Source: CATQHP01 sp965214915 (GTDB lineage: Bacteria; Acidobacteriota; Terriglobia; Bryobacterales; UBA6623). From it: a stretch of DNA of 64,000 nucleotides. Under the pieces are notes generated by a model. It did not search any database. It was given only the letters and a program-made list of their open reading frames with translations, and had not been told where the DNA came from. A program made the position numbers and the translations under genes. Of the stretch, positions 25,611 through 34,808 are shown in pieces. The stretch spans positions 1,488,001-1,552,000 of the forward strand of contig CBDCCP010000002.1 in assembly GCA_965214915.1 (NCBI GenBank), in the 5' to 3' direction. The first letter of the stretch is position 1; each line of letters starts with the position of its first letter.

Positions 25611-28339
25611 TCAACTCCTCTCGCGCCTGTAGTGGAAACCCTTGAAGCTCACGCGGAAGAAAAGCGCGTAGAGCACGGGCACGACGCCGAGCGTCAACAG
25701 CGTGGCGAAGATCAGCCCGAAGATGATCGCAATGGCCATGCTTTCCCACATCGGTCCGCCGCCCAGCCAGAGCGGCAGCAAGCCGCCGACGGTCGTCACC
25801 GTAGTCAGCAGGATCGGGCGCAGCCGGCGCTGCGCGGCCGCGATGATTGCCTGGGGCGGCTCGCGTCCGTTGTCATCGATCTCGATGGCAATCCGGTCGA
25901 GCAGCACAATGGCGTTGTTAATCACGATGCCGGCCAAGGAAATCAAGCCGAGCAGCGTCATGAAGCCGAAGTAGGACTGCGCGGTCAGCAGGCCGATCGT
26001 GACGCCGACCAGCGCGAGCGGGATGGTCATAACGATGATCAGCGTCCGTCTGATCGAATTGAACTGCGCGACCAGCAGCATCACGATGAACAACCCGGCG
26101 TAAGCCAGCTTGTCGGCGATCGCCCCCTGATTTCTCGCGGACTCCTCCAACTCGCCGCCGAATTCGTAGAAGTATCCGGGCGGCCACGAGACGCGCTCCT
26201 GCTCGAGCCATGCGGCGAGCGGCGTTACGACATCCAACGCCGTCACCTCGGCGGTGAGTTCGCTGGAGACGGTGACGGTGGTCAAACGGTTGCGCCGCAG
26301 GAGCTTTGCCGGCTGCCATTCGACCGCCAGGTCGGCCACCTGCATGAGCGGCACGACGGCGCCCTGACTCTGGGAATACACGTTCAGACTTTCCAGCTTC
26401 GACACGTCTTGGCGGTCAGCCGCTATCGACCGAATCGTCACGGGGATCAACTCGGTTCCTTCGCGGTATTCGGTTGCTCGGTGTCCGTTCAGTACCGATT
26501 GCAGCGACCTCGCCACGTCCCGATGGGTGACGCCGCTCCGCCGGGCGCGGGGCTCGTCGATGACGACGATCAATTTCTTGGTCTGTTGCCCCCAGTCGTC
26601 GTTGATGTTTTTCGTTCCCTCGATGGACTGCATCCGGGCTTTGACGGAATCGACCAGCGCGAATACGCGGTTGCGGTCGGGGCCGGAAATGCGCACCTCT
26701 ACCGGATTGGCGATAACCGAACCCAAAGCGAGCGGGCCGACCGTTGGAATGACGGACGGGTAGCGTTCCGCGCAAAATTCCTCGATTCTGCGGGAGAAAT
26801 CGGGAATAACGGACGCTGAGGTCAAGTTGAAGAGCAGATAGGCGTACTCCGGACTCGATGGCGGGGGCGAGTACGACAGCGTAAACCGCGGCGCCCCCTG
26901 GCCGATATACGACGACCAGTTGATTACCCCGTCCGGGCGGTCCTCCGTCCGCAGCAGATCGGCCTCGACGAACGCGTCCAGCTCGGCGACGAACCGCTCG
27001 GTCTTCTCGATCGCCGTCCCCAGCGGCGCTTCGAACTTTGCCGTCATCATCGGCGTATCGTCGGGCGGGAAAAAGATGTTGGGGATCAGGCCGAACCCCT
27101 GCAGCGCAAGAAAGAAGACCACCAGCGCCAGCGCGAACGAGAGCGGAGGAAACCGCAGCAGCGCGAACAACGCGCCGCGGTAGATGCGGTAGAACCGCGT
27201 ATCGAAAGCGGCCTCGCTTGCGACCGGCTTCACTTTCAGAAACCGCGTGCAGAGCAGCGGAACGACCGTCAACGCGAGCAGCCACGAGCACAGCAAAGCG
27301 ATCGTAACGACCACGAAAAGGACGCCGATGTACTCGCCCATCGTTCCCTCGGCCAGGTAAATCGGCAAGAATGCGGCCGAAGTGGTCAGCGACGAGGTAA
27401 GCAGCGGAATGCGCAGCTCTTTCGCCGAGTTGACGGCGGCCTCCACCGGGGGGGCGCCCTCGGACATCGCGACCATGATCGATTCGCTCATCACGATCGC
27501 GTTATCGACCAGCATGCCCAGAACGATGATCAACGCGGCGAGACTCATCTGGTTGAGGCCCAGTCCCAGCCACTGCATGACCATCAGGCTCATCAGCATG
27601 GCGGACGGCACGAGAGAGGCGACCACGAGTCCCGTGCGCAAGCCGAGCATGGCCAGCATCGACACGAGGACGATAGCCACCGCTTGCAGGACGTTGTCCG
27701 CGAATTCGTTGATCTTCTTCTCCACCCGCTCGGGCTCGAAGGCAACGATTTCGAGGTCGATGCCCAGCGGATATTGATTGCGCACGCGCGACAGAAGGGT
27801 CTTGACCTCTTCGCCCAACGTCACGATATTGCCGCCGCGCCGCAACGATACGGCCAGCACGAGCGCGGGCCGGCCGTTCGCCCGCACCTTGCCGGACGGC
27901 GGGTCGATATAGCCCCGCGTGACCGCGGCGATGTCTTCCAGGTAGAGCAATTCGGGGCGGTTGGGCGTGCCGATGACGGTGCGGCGCAGCTCTTCGACGG
28001 TGTTGAAGTTGCCCGACGGCTCCAACTCCATCCGCTCTTCGCCCGCCAGCAAGCTGCCGCCCGAGATGAGGATGTTGCGGGACTGGAGAATCTGACTGAT
28101 CTGATCTACGGAGAGCCCCAACTCGGCCAGACGGGCGTCGTTGTACTCGATAAAGATGCGTTCTTCCTGAATACCCCGGATTTCCACCTTGCCGGCGTTG
28201 TCGAGCCGCAACAGGCTGTCGCGAAGCTGTCGGGCGAAATCCTTCAGTTCGCGGTAGTCGTACCCGTCTCCGTCTCCGGCGATAGCCACGATCGTTCCGT
28301 AAACGTCGCCGAACTCGTCGTTGACCTCGGGCTCTCTAG
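25611..28339 (-). pseudogene. RND efflux pump, 3' part (split by IS element)
   Basis: Carries about 900 codons of an AcrB/MexF-type inner-membrane pump, from EVNDEFGDVYGTIVAIAGDG through the central membrane helices (MLGLRTGLVVASLVPSAM, LGMLVDNAIVMSES) to the C-terminal helix bundle (LLGLISLAGIVINNAIVLLDR). The IS element ends at base 28340, and the CTAG target copy (28336-28339) belongs to this part. Joined to 29579-29948 it restores one frame. As it stands the 3' part lacks the N-terminal helix and half of the first porter domain, so the pump should be dead unless the element excises. Confidence 0.93.
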
Positions 28340-29574
28340 GGAAACTCTGAACAAGCAGGCTATTGACTGGGATAATAAGGGGAGAGCAGCGGGCACGGGG
28401 AATAAGGGGGAGAGCGATGGCGCAGCGGACGTTTGCAGAATTGGAGTACGAGGGGAAGAAGAAGCAGACGAGGCGGGAGAAGTTTCTGGCACGGATGGAG
28501 GACTTGATTCCGTGGGAGCGCATGGAGGAGCGCATCCGCCCGTACTACCCCCAAGCGGGGCGGGGGCGGCGACCGTACGCGTTGGCGGTGATGCTGCGCG
28601 TGCATTGCGTGCAGTTGTTTTACAACGTGAGCGATCCGGGGATGGAGGACATGCTGTACGAGATCGAGTCGGTGCGGCGCTTCGTGGGCTTGCGTTTGGG
28701 GGATGCGCTGCCGGACGAGACGACGATTTTGAACTTTCGGCATCTGTTGGAGCGGCACGAGTTGGGCGGGAAGCTGATGGCGGAGATCAACGCGCACTTG
28801 GCGGAGCAAGGCTTGCGGCTGCGGGAGGGGACGATTCTGGACGCGACGATCATCGCGGCGCCGAGTTCGACGAAGAACAAGAAGCGGAGTCGCGACCCAC
28901 AGATGCATCAGACCAAGAAGGGGAATCAATGGTATTTCGGGATGAAGGCGCATATCGGCGTGGACGCCGAGACGGGGCTGACGCATAGCGTGGCGGCGAC
29001 GGCGGCGAACGTGGCGGATGTGACCCAAGGGCATGAGTTGCTGCATGGCGGGGAGCGGGAGGTGTGCGCGGATGCGGGTTACCAGGGGATCGACAAGCGC
29101 GCGGAGCATCGGGGGCGTAAGGTGCGCTGGCAAGTGGCCTTGAAGGCTGGGCAGCGGCGGCGCTTGGCGGCGGGCAGCGCGGAGGCGCGGGCGGAGCGGC
29201 GCAAGGCAGAGGTGCGGGCCAAGGTGGAGCACCCGTTTCTGTACGTGAAGCGGCACTTTGGCTACGCCAAGGTGCGCTATCGCGGCTTGGCCAAGAACCG
29301 GGAGCGGATCAGTCTGCTGTTGGGCTTCGCCAATCTGCTGCTTGCCGGGCGCTACGCGACGGCCTGAGCGCCACAATACAGGAGTCGTGCGTCCATGCCG
29401 GCGCCAAGCCGCAGAAGCGGAGTCGAAGCCGTCGCTGCGGGGTCAAAAATTGGCGTTGCGCAGTCAAAATCGGCAGGATTCAGCCGCAAAATTCGCCGGC
29501 AGCCCGGCTGCAACCGCTCCTTACGGACAACTTCAACCAGCCAACGCGCCAAAACCACTTTATTCAGACTTTCC
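28340..29574 (+). mobile_element. IS5-family insertion sequence, complete
   Basis: 1235 bp. Imperfect terminal repeats: left end GGAAACTCTGAACAAG, right end (reverse complement) GGAAAGTCTGAATAAAG. It is flanked on both sides by CTAG (28336-28339 and 29575-29578), the four-base target type used by IS5. One transposase gene. About 200 bases of right-hand DNA after the transposase stop contain no recognisable gene. Confidence 0.93.
28417..29367 (+). CDS. IS5-family DDE transposase
   Basis: 316 residues from the ATG at 28417 (AGGGGGA ribosome site). It follows the IS5 transposase block by block: RMEDLIPWERMEERIRPYYP, GRGRRPYALAVMLRVHC, PDETTILNFRHLLE, then LDATIIAAPSSTKN (first D), QWYFGMKAHIGVD, CADAGYQG (second D) and KVEHPFLYVKRHFG (E). 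All catalytic acids are present and the frame is intact, so the element looks recent and active. An upstream ATG at 28363 is open but lacks a ribosome site. Confidence 0.93.
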   Translation: MAQRTFAELEYEGKKKQTRREKFLARMEDLIPWERMEERIRPYYPQAGRGRRPYALAVMLRVHCVQLFYNVSDPGMEDMLYEIESVRRFVGLRLGDALPDETTILNFRHLLERHELGGKLMAEINAHLAEQGLRLREGTILDATIIAAPSSTKNKKRSRDPQMHQTKKGNQWYFGMKAHIGVDAETGLTHSVAATAANVADVTQGHELLHGGEREVCADAGYQGIDKRAEHRGRKVRWQVALKAGQRRRLAAGSAEARAERRKAEVRAKVEHPFLYVKRHFGYAKVRYRGLAKNRERISLLLGFANLLLAGRYATA

Positions 29575-29948
29575 CTAGCGCCTTCGGGCAGGCTGCGCGC
29601 GGCCTCGGCCACCTTGCGGCGAAGGTTGTCCCAGATCGGACGCATCGCTGTGAACTCGGTGCGAATGTTCGCAGAAACGATCGAAAGCCCGGTCTTCGAT
29701 GTACTGGTCACGAAATCGAGCTCGGGCAGTTCCTGGATCGCCGTCTCGATCTTGTCGGTGACCAACTCCTCGACGCGGTCGGGGCCGGCGCCGGGAAAAC
29801 GGGTGACGATTCGGGCGGTGCGGATCGTGAAACCCGGGTCCATCGCCTGCTCCATGGTGAGGTAAGCGCTGTAGCCGGCTAAGAGCACGGTGAGCAGCAG
29901 CACGGCCGTAACCCGGTTGTTGGCGATGGCGAAACGCGTCAGATCCAC
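29575..29948 (-). pseudogene. RND efflux pump, 5' part (split by IS element)
   Basis: Encodes the N-terminal helix and first porter segment (MDLTRFAIANNRVTAVLLLT, GAGPDRVEELVTDKIE, ending SLPEGA) before the CTAG junction. Past it the frame runs into IS DNA and adds about 70 unrelated residues. It starts 10 bases after the stop of the adaptor gene. The codon split at the junction (GCT-AG then A-GAG) gives LPEGAREPEVNDEFG when the element is removed, matching the family. Confidence 0.93.
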
Positions 29949-29958
29949 GGCGTCCCCG

Positions 29959-31098
29959 CTAGCGCTGAGGCAGCAAGCGCACCGGCTGCCCGTCTTCGAC
30001 CCGACTCAAACCCGCCGTGATGACCTTTTCCCCCACGCTGAGGCCGGAGACTATCTCCAGGCCCGCCGGGACGAGCCGGCCGGTCTCGACGGAACGCCTG
30101 GCCACAGTGCCGACCTCGCCGCCGGAGGATTCAACGACATAGACGAACTTGCCTTCGCGGTCCACGGCGACGGCGTTGGCCGGAACTACGTAAATCGAGG
30201 CGCCGCCGCCGAACTGCATCTCGGCCTCGACCGCCATGCCCGGACGCAGCGGGGGCGACCCCGAACGTCCGGCCAGTTGCTCCCACGACCGGTCCAGCTC
30301 GATGGTGACGGGATAAGTCGTTACGCCTTCGCCGGGCGCCACGCCCAGCGTCGTGACGCGGCCATGGAAAGTCTTTCCGGGGATAGCGGACAAACGCACC
30401 TTTGCGGAAGCCCCCCTGCGGATGTCGGCGACCGCAATTTCCGACACGGCGATCTCGACTTGAGGCTTTTCGCCGGTCAAGGCTTCCACGACCGGCGTAC
30501 CCGCTTGAACGCTCTCGCCCTCCCTGATCTTGACCGCGGCGACGGCGCCGTCGAAGGGCGCCCGGAGCCGGGTATATTCGCGCTGCCGCCGCGCGCGTTC
30601 CAGCTTGCGCTCGACCGCATCCACGCCGGCGCGGGCCGATTTTTGCTTGGCCAGGGCGGAATCGAAGTCGCCTTGCGAGGCGTTATCCTTCTCGTACAGC
30701 CGCTGGATTCGCTGGAACTCGGAATCCGCCAACGCTTCCCGGGCCTTGGCTTCCGCCAGGGACGCTTCGATCTCGCGCACCTGGAGCTCGAAATCGATCG
30801 GATCGAGTTCCGCGATCAGATATCCTTTTGCCATGAGATCGCCTTCCTCGACGTAAACGCGCTGCACTGTTCCCCCGACTCGAAAGCCGAGAGCGGAACG
30901 GATGCGCGTCTTGGCGAAACCGGCAAACGTCCGCGTTCGCGTATCGTCCTGAGCGGCAACCTCAAGATATTTGACGGGCCGCGGCTCCGGTTCCTCGGCC
31001 GGCGGCGGCGCGCTCCCCATGCATGCCGCCAGCGCAAGCGCGGCCGCCGGCGCGTACGGCGGCGGAACGCGTTTTGCGCTAATCGCCGCGGCGGCCAT
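29959..31098 (-). CDS. RND efflux periplasmic adaptor (MFP) lipoprotein
   Basis: 379 residues with a lipobox ending at C26 (ALALAAC). It has the barrel-sandwich and hairpin layout of adaptor proteins: GFRVGGTVQRVYVEEGD, a long coiled hairpin at about 105-165, then the second lipoyl half (YTRLRAPFDGAVAAVKIREGESV) and beta-barrel. ATG at 31098 has GAAGGAGAA upstream and lies inside the last 20 bases of the TolC-type gene. It would bridge that channel and the pump that is now split. Confidence 0.9.
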   Translation of the reverse strand: MAAAAISAKRVPPPYAPAAALALAACMGSAPPPAEEPEPRPVKYLEVAAQDDTRTRTFAGFAKTRIRSALGFRVGGTVQRVYVEEGDLMAKGYLIAELDPIDFELQVREIEASLAEAKAREALADSEFQRIQRLYEKDNASQGDFDSALAKQKSARAGVDAVERKLERARRQREYTRLRAPFDGAVAAVKIREGESVQAGTPVVEALTGEKPQVEIAVSEIAVADIRRGASAKVRLSAIPGKTFHGRVTTLGVAPGEGVTTYPVTIELDRSWEQLAGRSGSPPLRPGMAVEAEMQFGGGASIYVVPANAVAVDREGKFVYVVESSGGEVGTVARRSVETGRLVPAGLEIVSGLSVGEKVITAGLSRVEDGQPVRLLPQR

Positions 31099-33490
31099 AA
31101 CCGTTCTCCTTCATAAAAACCTCAAGACGGCGAATCCATTCACTGCGCTCGCCGGGCGATCGAAAGTAGTCGAAGCGCCCGGCTGCGCGCTGCACTTCCA
31201 TCAGATCGAGCAGGTGGACGAACACGGCGTTGGACGCTTCCAACTCGGCGGACAGGGTCTGCGCTTGCGCGTCCAGCACGCGGACGATATCCACGACTCC
31301 CGCCGCGTACGAATCGCGCACCAACTCGAGGTTTTCCCGCGCCGCCGCGGCCGCCTCGCGGGCTAACTCGATCCCGGCGAACGACGCGCCCGCCCGATAC
31401 AGGGAAGAGCGTATTCGTTGATCGATCAACAGGCGGGTCGCTTCGCGGTCGATCGTAAACTGCTCCAACTCGACCGCGGCCCGCGTTTTCTGCGCACGCA
31501 ACGCGCCGCCCTGGAAGATGGGCAGCGCCGCCTGGGCCGCCACCGTCCAGTTCACGTTGTTCGGGCCCATCCCCGGCTCAGGCGCCGGACCGCTGTTTCG
31601 GAACGTCTGCAACTGCGCATCGAGACTGATCGTCGGAACGTAGAAAGCCCGCTTGGAAGCAAGCAAAAAGCGTTCTTGCGCGCGAATCGATGCGTCGAGC
31701 CGGCGGATTTCGGGCGAGGCTTCCAGCGCTTCCCGGGTCATGAACTCGCGGAAAAGCCTGAATGCGGTCGGCCTCTCGACGAACGGCCCCAGGACCTCGA
31801 AGTTCACCATCAACCGGGGATCGTCCAACCCGGCTTCGATGGCGTCGAAAGGCTCTTCGAGAGCGCGGTTGAGAATGCGGTTCACGGCGATTTCGGCCTG
31901 ACTGCGTTGGGCGGAAGCGTCGATCACGCTGCGCCGATTCTGGGCAATCTGGCTGCGCCAGCGAAGCGCTTCATCGCGCCCCGCCGCGCCGATATCGACG
32001 CGCGCCCGGGCAAGAGCCAGGTTCGACCGCGTCAGCGCCAGATTCCTTTTCTGAATGTCTTCGATCGTTTTGGCGCGAAGCGCTTCGAGATATTGCTGCG
32101 CGGCTTCGGCAATGATGTCCAGGCGTATTTGGAACCGCTCCTCTTCCCGCGAAACCTGCGCATGCCGCTCGATATCGTAGCCGGAGCGCGCCTGTTCGGA
32201 ATAGATCACCTGCCGCACGCCCACGGCGCCAAGCGCTTGCCGCCTGCCCTGGATGACGCTCGCGCGGTCTGCGTCGATGAATGTCCCCTGGCTCCAGACG
32301 CTCGCTTGCGGAAGCAGATTCGCGCGCGCCTCTTTTACCTGCTGCATGCCGGCCGCCACGCGGCGCGCAGCCGAGGCGAGGTCGAGATTGACGTTCTCGG
32401 CCTCGCGAACGACGTCGGAAAGCGATATGCGGCGGGCCGGGGGCGGGTTGGTTTCGCCGACGAGCTCGGCCTCCGTCAGCAGCCGGAAAGTCGGATCGAC
32501 GCCTACGGCCCGAGCGGAAGCCATGTTGATCGTAAGCTGTTCGTCCACGATGAAATCGACGGGAATCTCAGCGGCTTGCTCCCCGCGCAGAACGCGGAAC
32601 AGATTCAGCGCAATGCGCCGCACGAGAAAAAGTTCGTTGCGCTCGACCAGCAACCCCGCCATCGCCCCGCGGCGAACGTCGCGCTGCCCTTCGAGCGAAT
32701 AGGTCGGCAGCTTGCGCTCGTGAAGGGCGTTGACCAGACCGCGGAATTCCCTGTCGTCCAACTGCGGCATGCGGGTCAGCATGACCGCCTCGACATTCTC
32801 GGGCAACCGCGCCAACGCTTGCTCGACGGAGAGGCCGACGGGAACGACTGCGGCCTCCACCCCAATCTCTTCAAGACTGCGGGCCACGGCCTCGCGGATG
32901 AACGGAAATTCGCTCTCGACCGCCTCCATCATGAGCAGCGCGAGTCTGGAGAACGGCGCGATCTCGCGGAAAGTCTCTGCCTCGCGAGCCAAGTCCTGAC
33001 TGTACGCAACGTAGCTGAGGTTGCGCACGCCGCTGACGCGGACCCGCTCCACGCCGGCCCGCCCCGGCATCGGCCGCTCGCGGACCGCGACGGGAACGCC
33101 CTGCGTCTCGGGGTCGATGACCACCGCGGCTACGACGGGCTTGGCGATGACCGCCTGCCGGCTCACATACGCGGAGGCGGCGATGCCGAACACGAGAACG
33201 GCGTCAATCCGCGGGTCTTCGAGCAGAGCATCCACATTCCGGCGCGCCTGCGAGGCGGACCAGTCGCCCACGAGTTGCTTCTCCTCGGGAAATGAAACCA
33301 CGAACTCCGCGCGCAACAATCGGCCCGCTTCTTCCTGCACCGCTGCGCGGAACGCCAGATCCGTCGGACTGCCGCCGTCCAGTACAGTGCCGATACGCAC
33401 GCTCCGCTCCTGGGCGAGGCCCGGGAGGAGAGCGGCCGTCCCGACAAAGGCGGCAACCGCAATCCATCGAAATCGCGAAACAACGTTCAT
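31079..33490 (-). CDS. TolC-family outer-membrane channel with N-terminal ABC substrate-binding-like domain
   Basis: 803 residues from the ATG at 33490, with a signal peptide (VAAFVGTAALLPGLAQE). Residues about 28-325 resemble the periplasmic ABC_sub_bind family (VRIGTVLDGGSPTDL, AVLVFGIAASAYV, the closing LTINMASARAVGVDP). Residues about 345-800 are two TolC repeats with long helices (DVVREAENVNLDLASAARRVAAG, LVRDSYAAGVVDIVRVLDAQ). A plain TolC is about 450 residues, so the extra domain doubles it. It is the first gene of the TolC-adaptor-pump operon. The fused domain may sample the substrate in the periplasm; that is inference. Confidence 0.87.
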   Translation of the reverse strand: MNVVSRFRWIAVAAFVGTAALLPGLAQERSVRIGTVLDGGSPTDLAFRAAVQEEAGRLLRAEFVVSFPEEKQLVGDWSASQARRNVDALLEDPRIDAVLVFGIAASAYVSRQAVIAKPVVAAVVIDPETQGVPVAVRERPMPGRAGVERVRVSGVRNLSYVAYSQDLAREAETFREIAPFSRLALLMMEAVESEFPFIREAVARSLEEIGVEAAVVPVGLSVEQALARLPENVEAVMLTRMPQLDDREFRGLVNALHERKLPTYSLEGQRDVRRGAMAGLLVERNELFLVRRIALNLFRVLRGEQAAEIPVDFIVDEQLTINMASARAVGVDPTFRLLTEAELVGETNPPPARRISLSDVVREAENVNLDLASAARRVAAGMQQVKEARANLLPQASVWSQGTFIDADRASVIQGRRQALGAVGVRQVIYSEQARSGYDIERHAQVSREEERFQIRLDIIAEAAQQYLEALRAKTIEDIQKRNLALTRSNLALARARVDIGAAGRDEALRWRSQIAQNRRSVIDASAQRSQAEIAVNRILNRALEEPFDAIEAGLDDPRLMVNFEVLGPFVERPTAFRLFREFMTREALEASPEIRRLDASIRAQERFLLASKRAFYVPTISLDAQLQTFRNSGPAPEPGMGPNNVNWTVAAQAALPIFQGGALRAQKTRAAVELEQFTIDREATRLLIDQRIRSSLYRAGASFAGIELAREAAAAARENLELVRDSYAAGVVDIVRVLDAQAQTLSAELEASNAVFVHLLDLMEVQRAAGRFDYFRSPGERSEWIRRLEVFMKENGYGRRGD

Positions 33491-33640
33491 GGCATGGCCT
33501 TTCCCTTCCTTTGCCGCCCCGATCGGCCCGGCGCGGCAAGCCCGCCCAGGCCAGGCGCCGCCGGTATGTGTCCCGGCATCCTTGCGTAACTCTAGCAAGG
33601 ACGCCGCGCCGCGCCGTTCGACCTGATACACTGTCTGCCC

Positions 33641-34750
33641 ATGATCGAGTTTCCTTCCCTCGCCGGCGCCCGCGAGGTCTTTCAGAACGCATTCGACTTC
33701 GCCCAAAGCCAGGTCAAGGCGATCGTCGCGCGCGACCCCGGCTTCTACCCGATGTACACCGAGGGCGGCCGCTGGCGGCACGGCAAAGAAGCCTGGACCA
33801 ACTGGTGCGACGGCTTCCTGCCCGGCATGATGTGGATTTTCGCCAAGCGTTCCGGAGGCGAATGGGCCGCGCGGGCAGCGAACTATACCACGCCGCTCGA
33901 ACACCGCAAAATGGACCGTGACGTTCACGATCTCGGCTTTATCTTCCTCTCCACCTACCACCGTTGGTACGAACTGACCGGCAGGCAAGAGTTGAACGAA
34001 GTGGTCATCCAGGCCGGGCGCACCCTGGCGCTGCGCTTCCGGGAGAAGGGGCGCTATATGCCCTCTTTCATGGGGCCCGAGTCGCTTTTCATCGACATCA
34101 TGGCCAACGTCGGGATCGTCTTTCACGCCGCCATGGAAACGGGCGACGCGCAACTCATGAACGTCGCCATGCAGCATTGCCTGACCACCCGCCGGGTGCT
34201 CATCCGCGGAGACGGCAGCTCGTCGCACGAGGGGATTTACGACCTGCAGACCGGCGAATTCCTGCGGCAATCGACGCAGCAGGGCTACCGCTCCGATTCC
34301 TGTTGGTCGCGCGGCTTGGCCTGGGCGATCTACGGCTTTACCTCGGCCTACAAGCGCACCCGCGACGCCCGCTTTCTCAACACCGCCGAGCTCTGCGCCG
34401 ATTACTACATCGCAAACACGCCGGCCGACGGCGTGCCTTTGATGGACTTCGACTTCCCGCCCGAAGTCAACCAACGCAAGGAATCCTCAGCCGCCGCCAT
34501 CGTCGCCGCGGCGCTCTTGCGCCTGGCCAAGCTGTGCGCCGACACGACCAAAGGCGCTTTCTACGATCGGACGGCCCGGCGCATCCTGCTCACCCTCGCC
34601 CGGCCGCCGTACCTGGCGAGCGAAACCGACGGCTGGGAAGGCATTCTCAAGGAAGGCATTTACCACCTCGACAAGGGGCTGGGGGTCGGCGAGTCGGTCA
34701 TGTGGGGCGAGTACTTCTTCGTCGAGGCGCTCGACCGGGCATTGGGCTGA
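33641..34750 (+). CDS. Glycoside hydrolase family 88, unsaturated glucuronyl hydrolase
   Basis: 369 residues, normal GH88 size, alpha6/alpha6 barrel. Conserved stretches include WTNWCDGFLPGMMW, DRDVHDLGFIF with the catalytic aspartate, GTTTT-type helix ends such as RGLAWAIYGFTSAYK and DSSAAAI-like KESSAAAIVAAALL. GH88 enzymes hydrate and open the unsaturated uronic acid left by polysaccharide lyases. No signal peptide is visible, so it probably acts in the cytoplasm. The convergent sulfatase (stops 58 bases apart) suggests a sulfated uronate-containing glycan as food. Confidence 0.88.
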   Translation: MIEFPSLAGAREVFQNAFDFAQSQVKAIVARDPGFYPMYTEGGRWRHGKEAWTNWCDGFLPGMMWIFAKRSGGEWAARAANYTTPLEHRKMDRDVHDLGFIFLSTYHRWYELTGRQELNEVVIQAGRTLALRFREKGRYMPSFMGPESLFIDIMANVGIVFHAAMETGDAQLMNVAMQHCLTTRRVLIRGDGSSSHEGIYDLQTGEFLRQSTQQGYRSDSCWSRGLAWAIYGFTSAYKRTRDARFLNTAELCADYYIANTPADGVPLMDFDFPPEVNQRKESSAAAIVAAALLRLAKLCADTTKGAFYDRTARRILLTLARPPYLASETDGWEGILKEGIYHLDKGLGVGESVMWGEYFFVEALDRALG

Positions 34751-34808
34751 GCGGCGGCCTGCCGGGACCGGGTCGGTTGGGAACCGCGCCGCTGCGGGCG
34801 CCGCACGA

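Noticed and set aside
29258..29578. Plus-strand frame across the right end of the IS5 element
   Set aside because: It runs over the transposase end in another frame and out into the pump gene; no ribosome site or family.
33491..34474. N-terminal extension of the TolC-type gene
   Set aside because: It is antisense to the GH88 gene; the ATG at 33490 starts a proper signal peptide.
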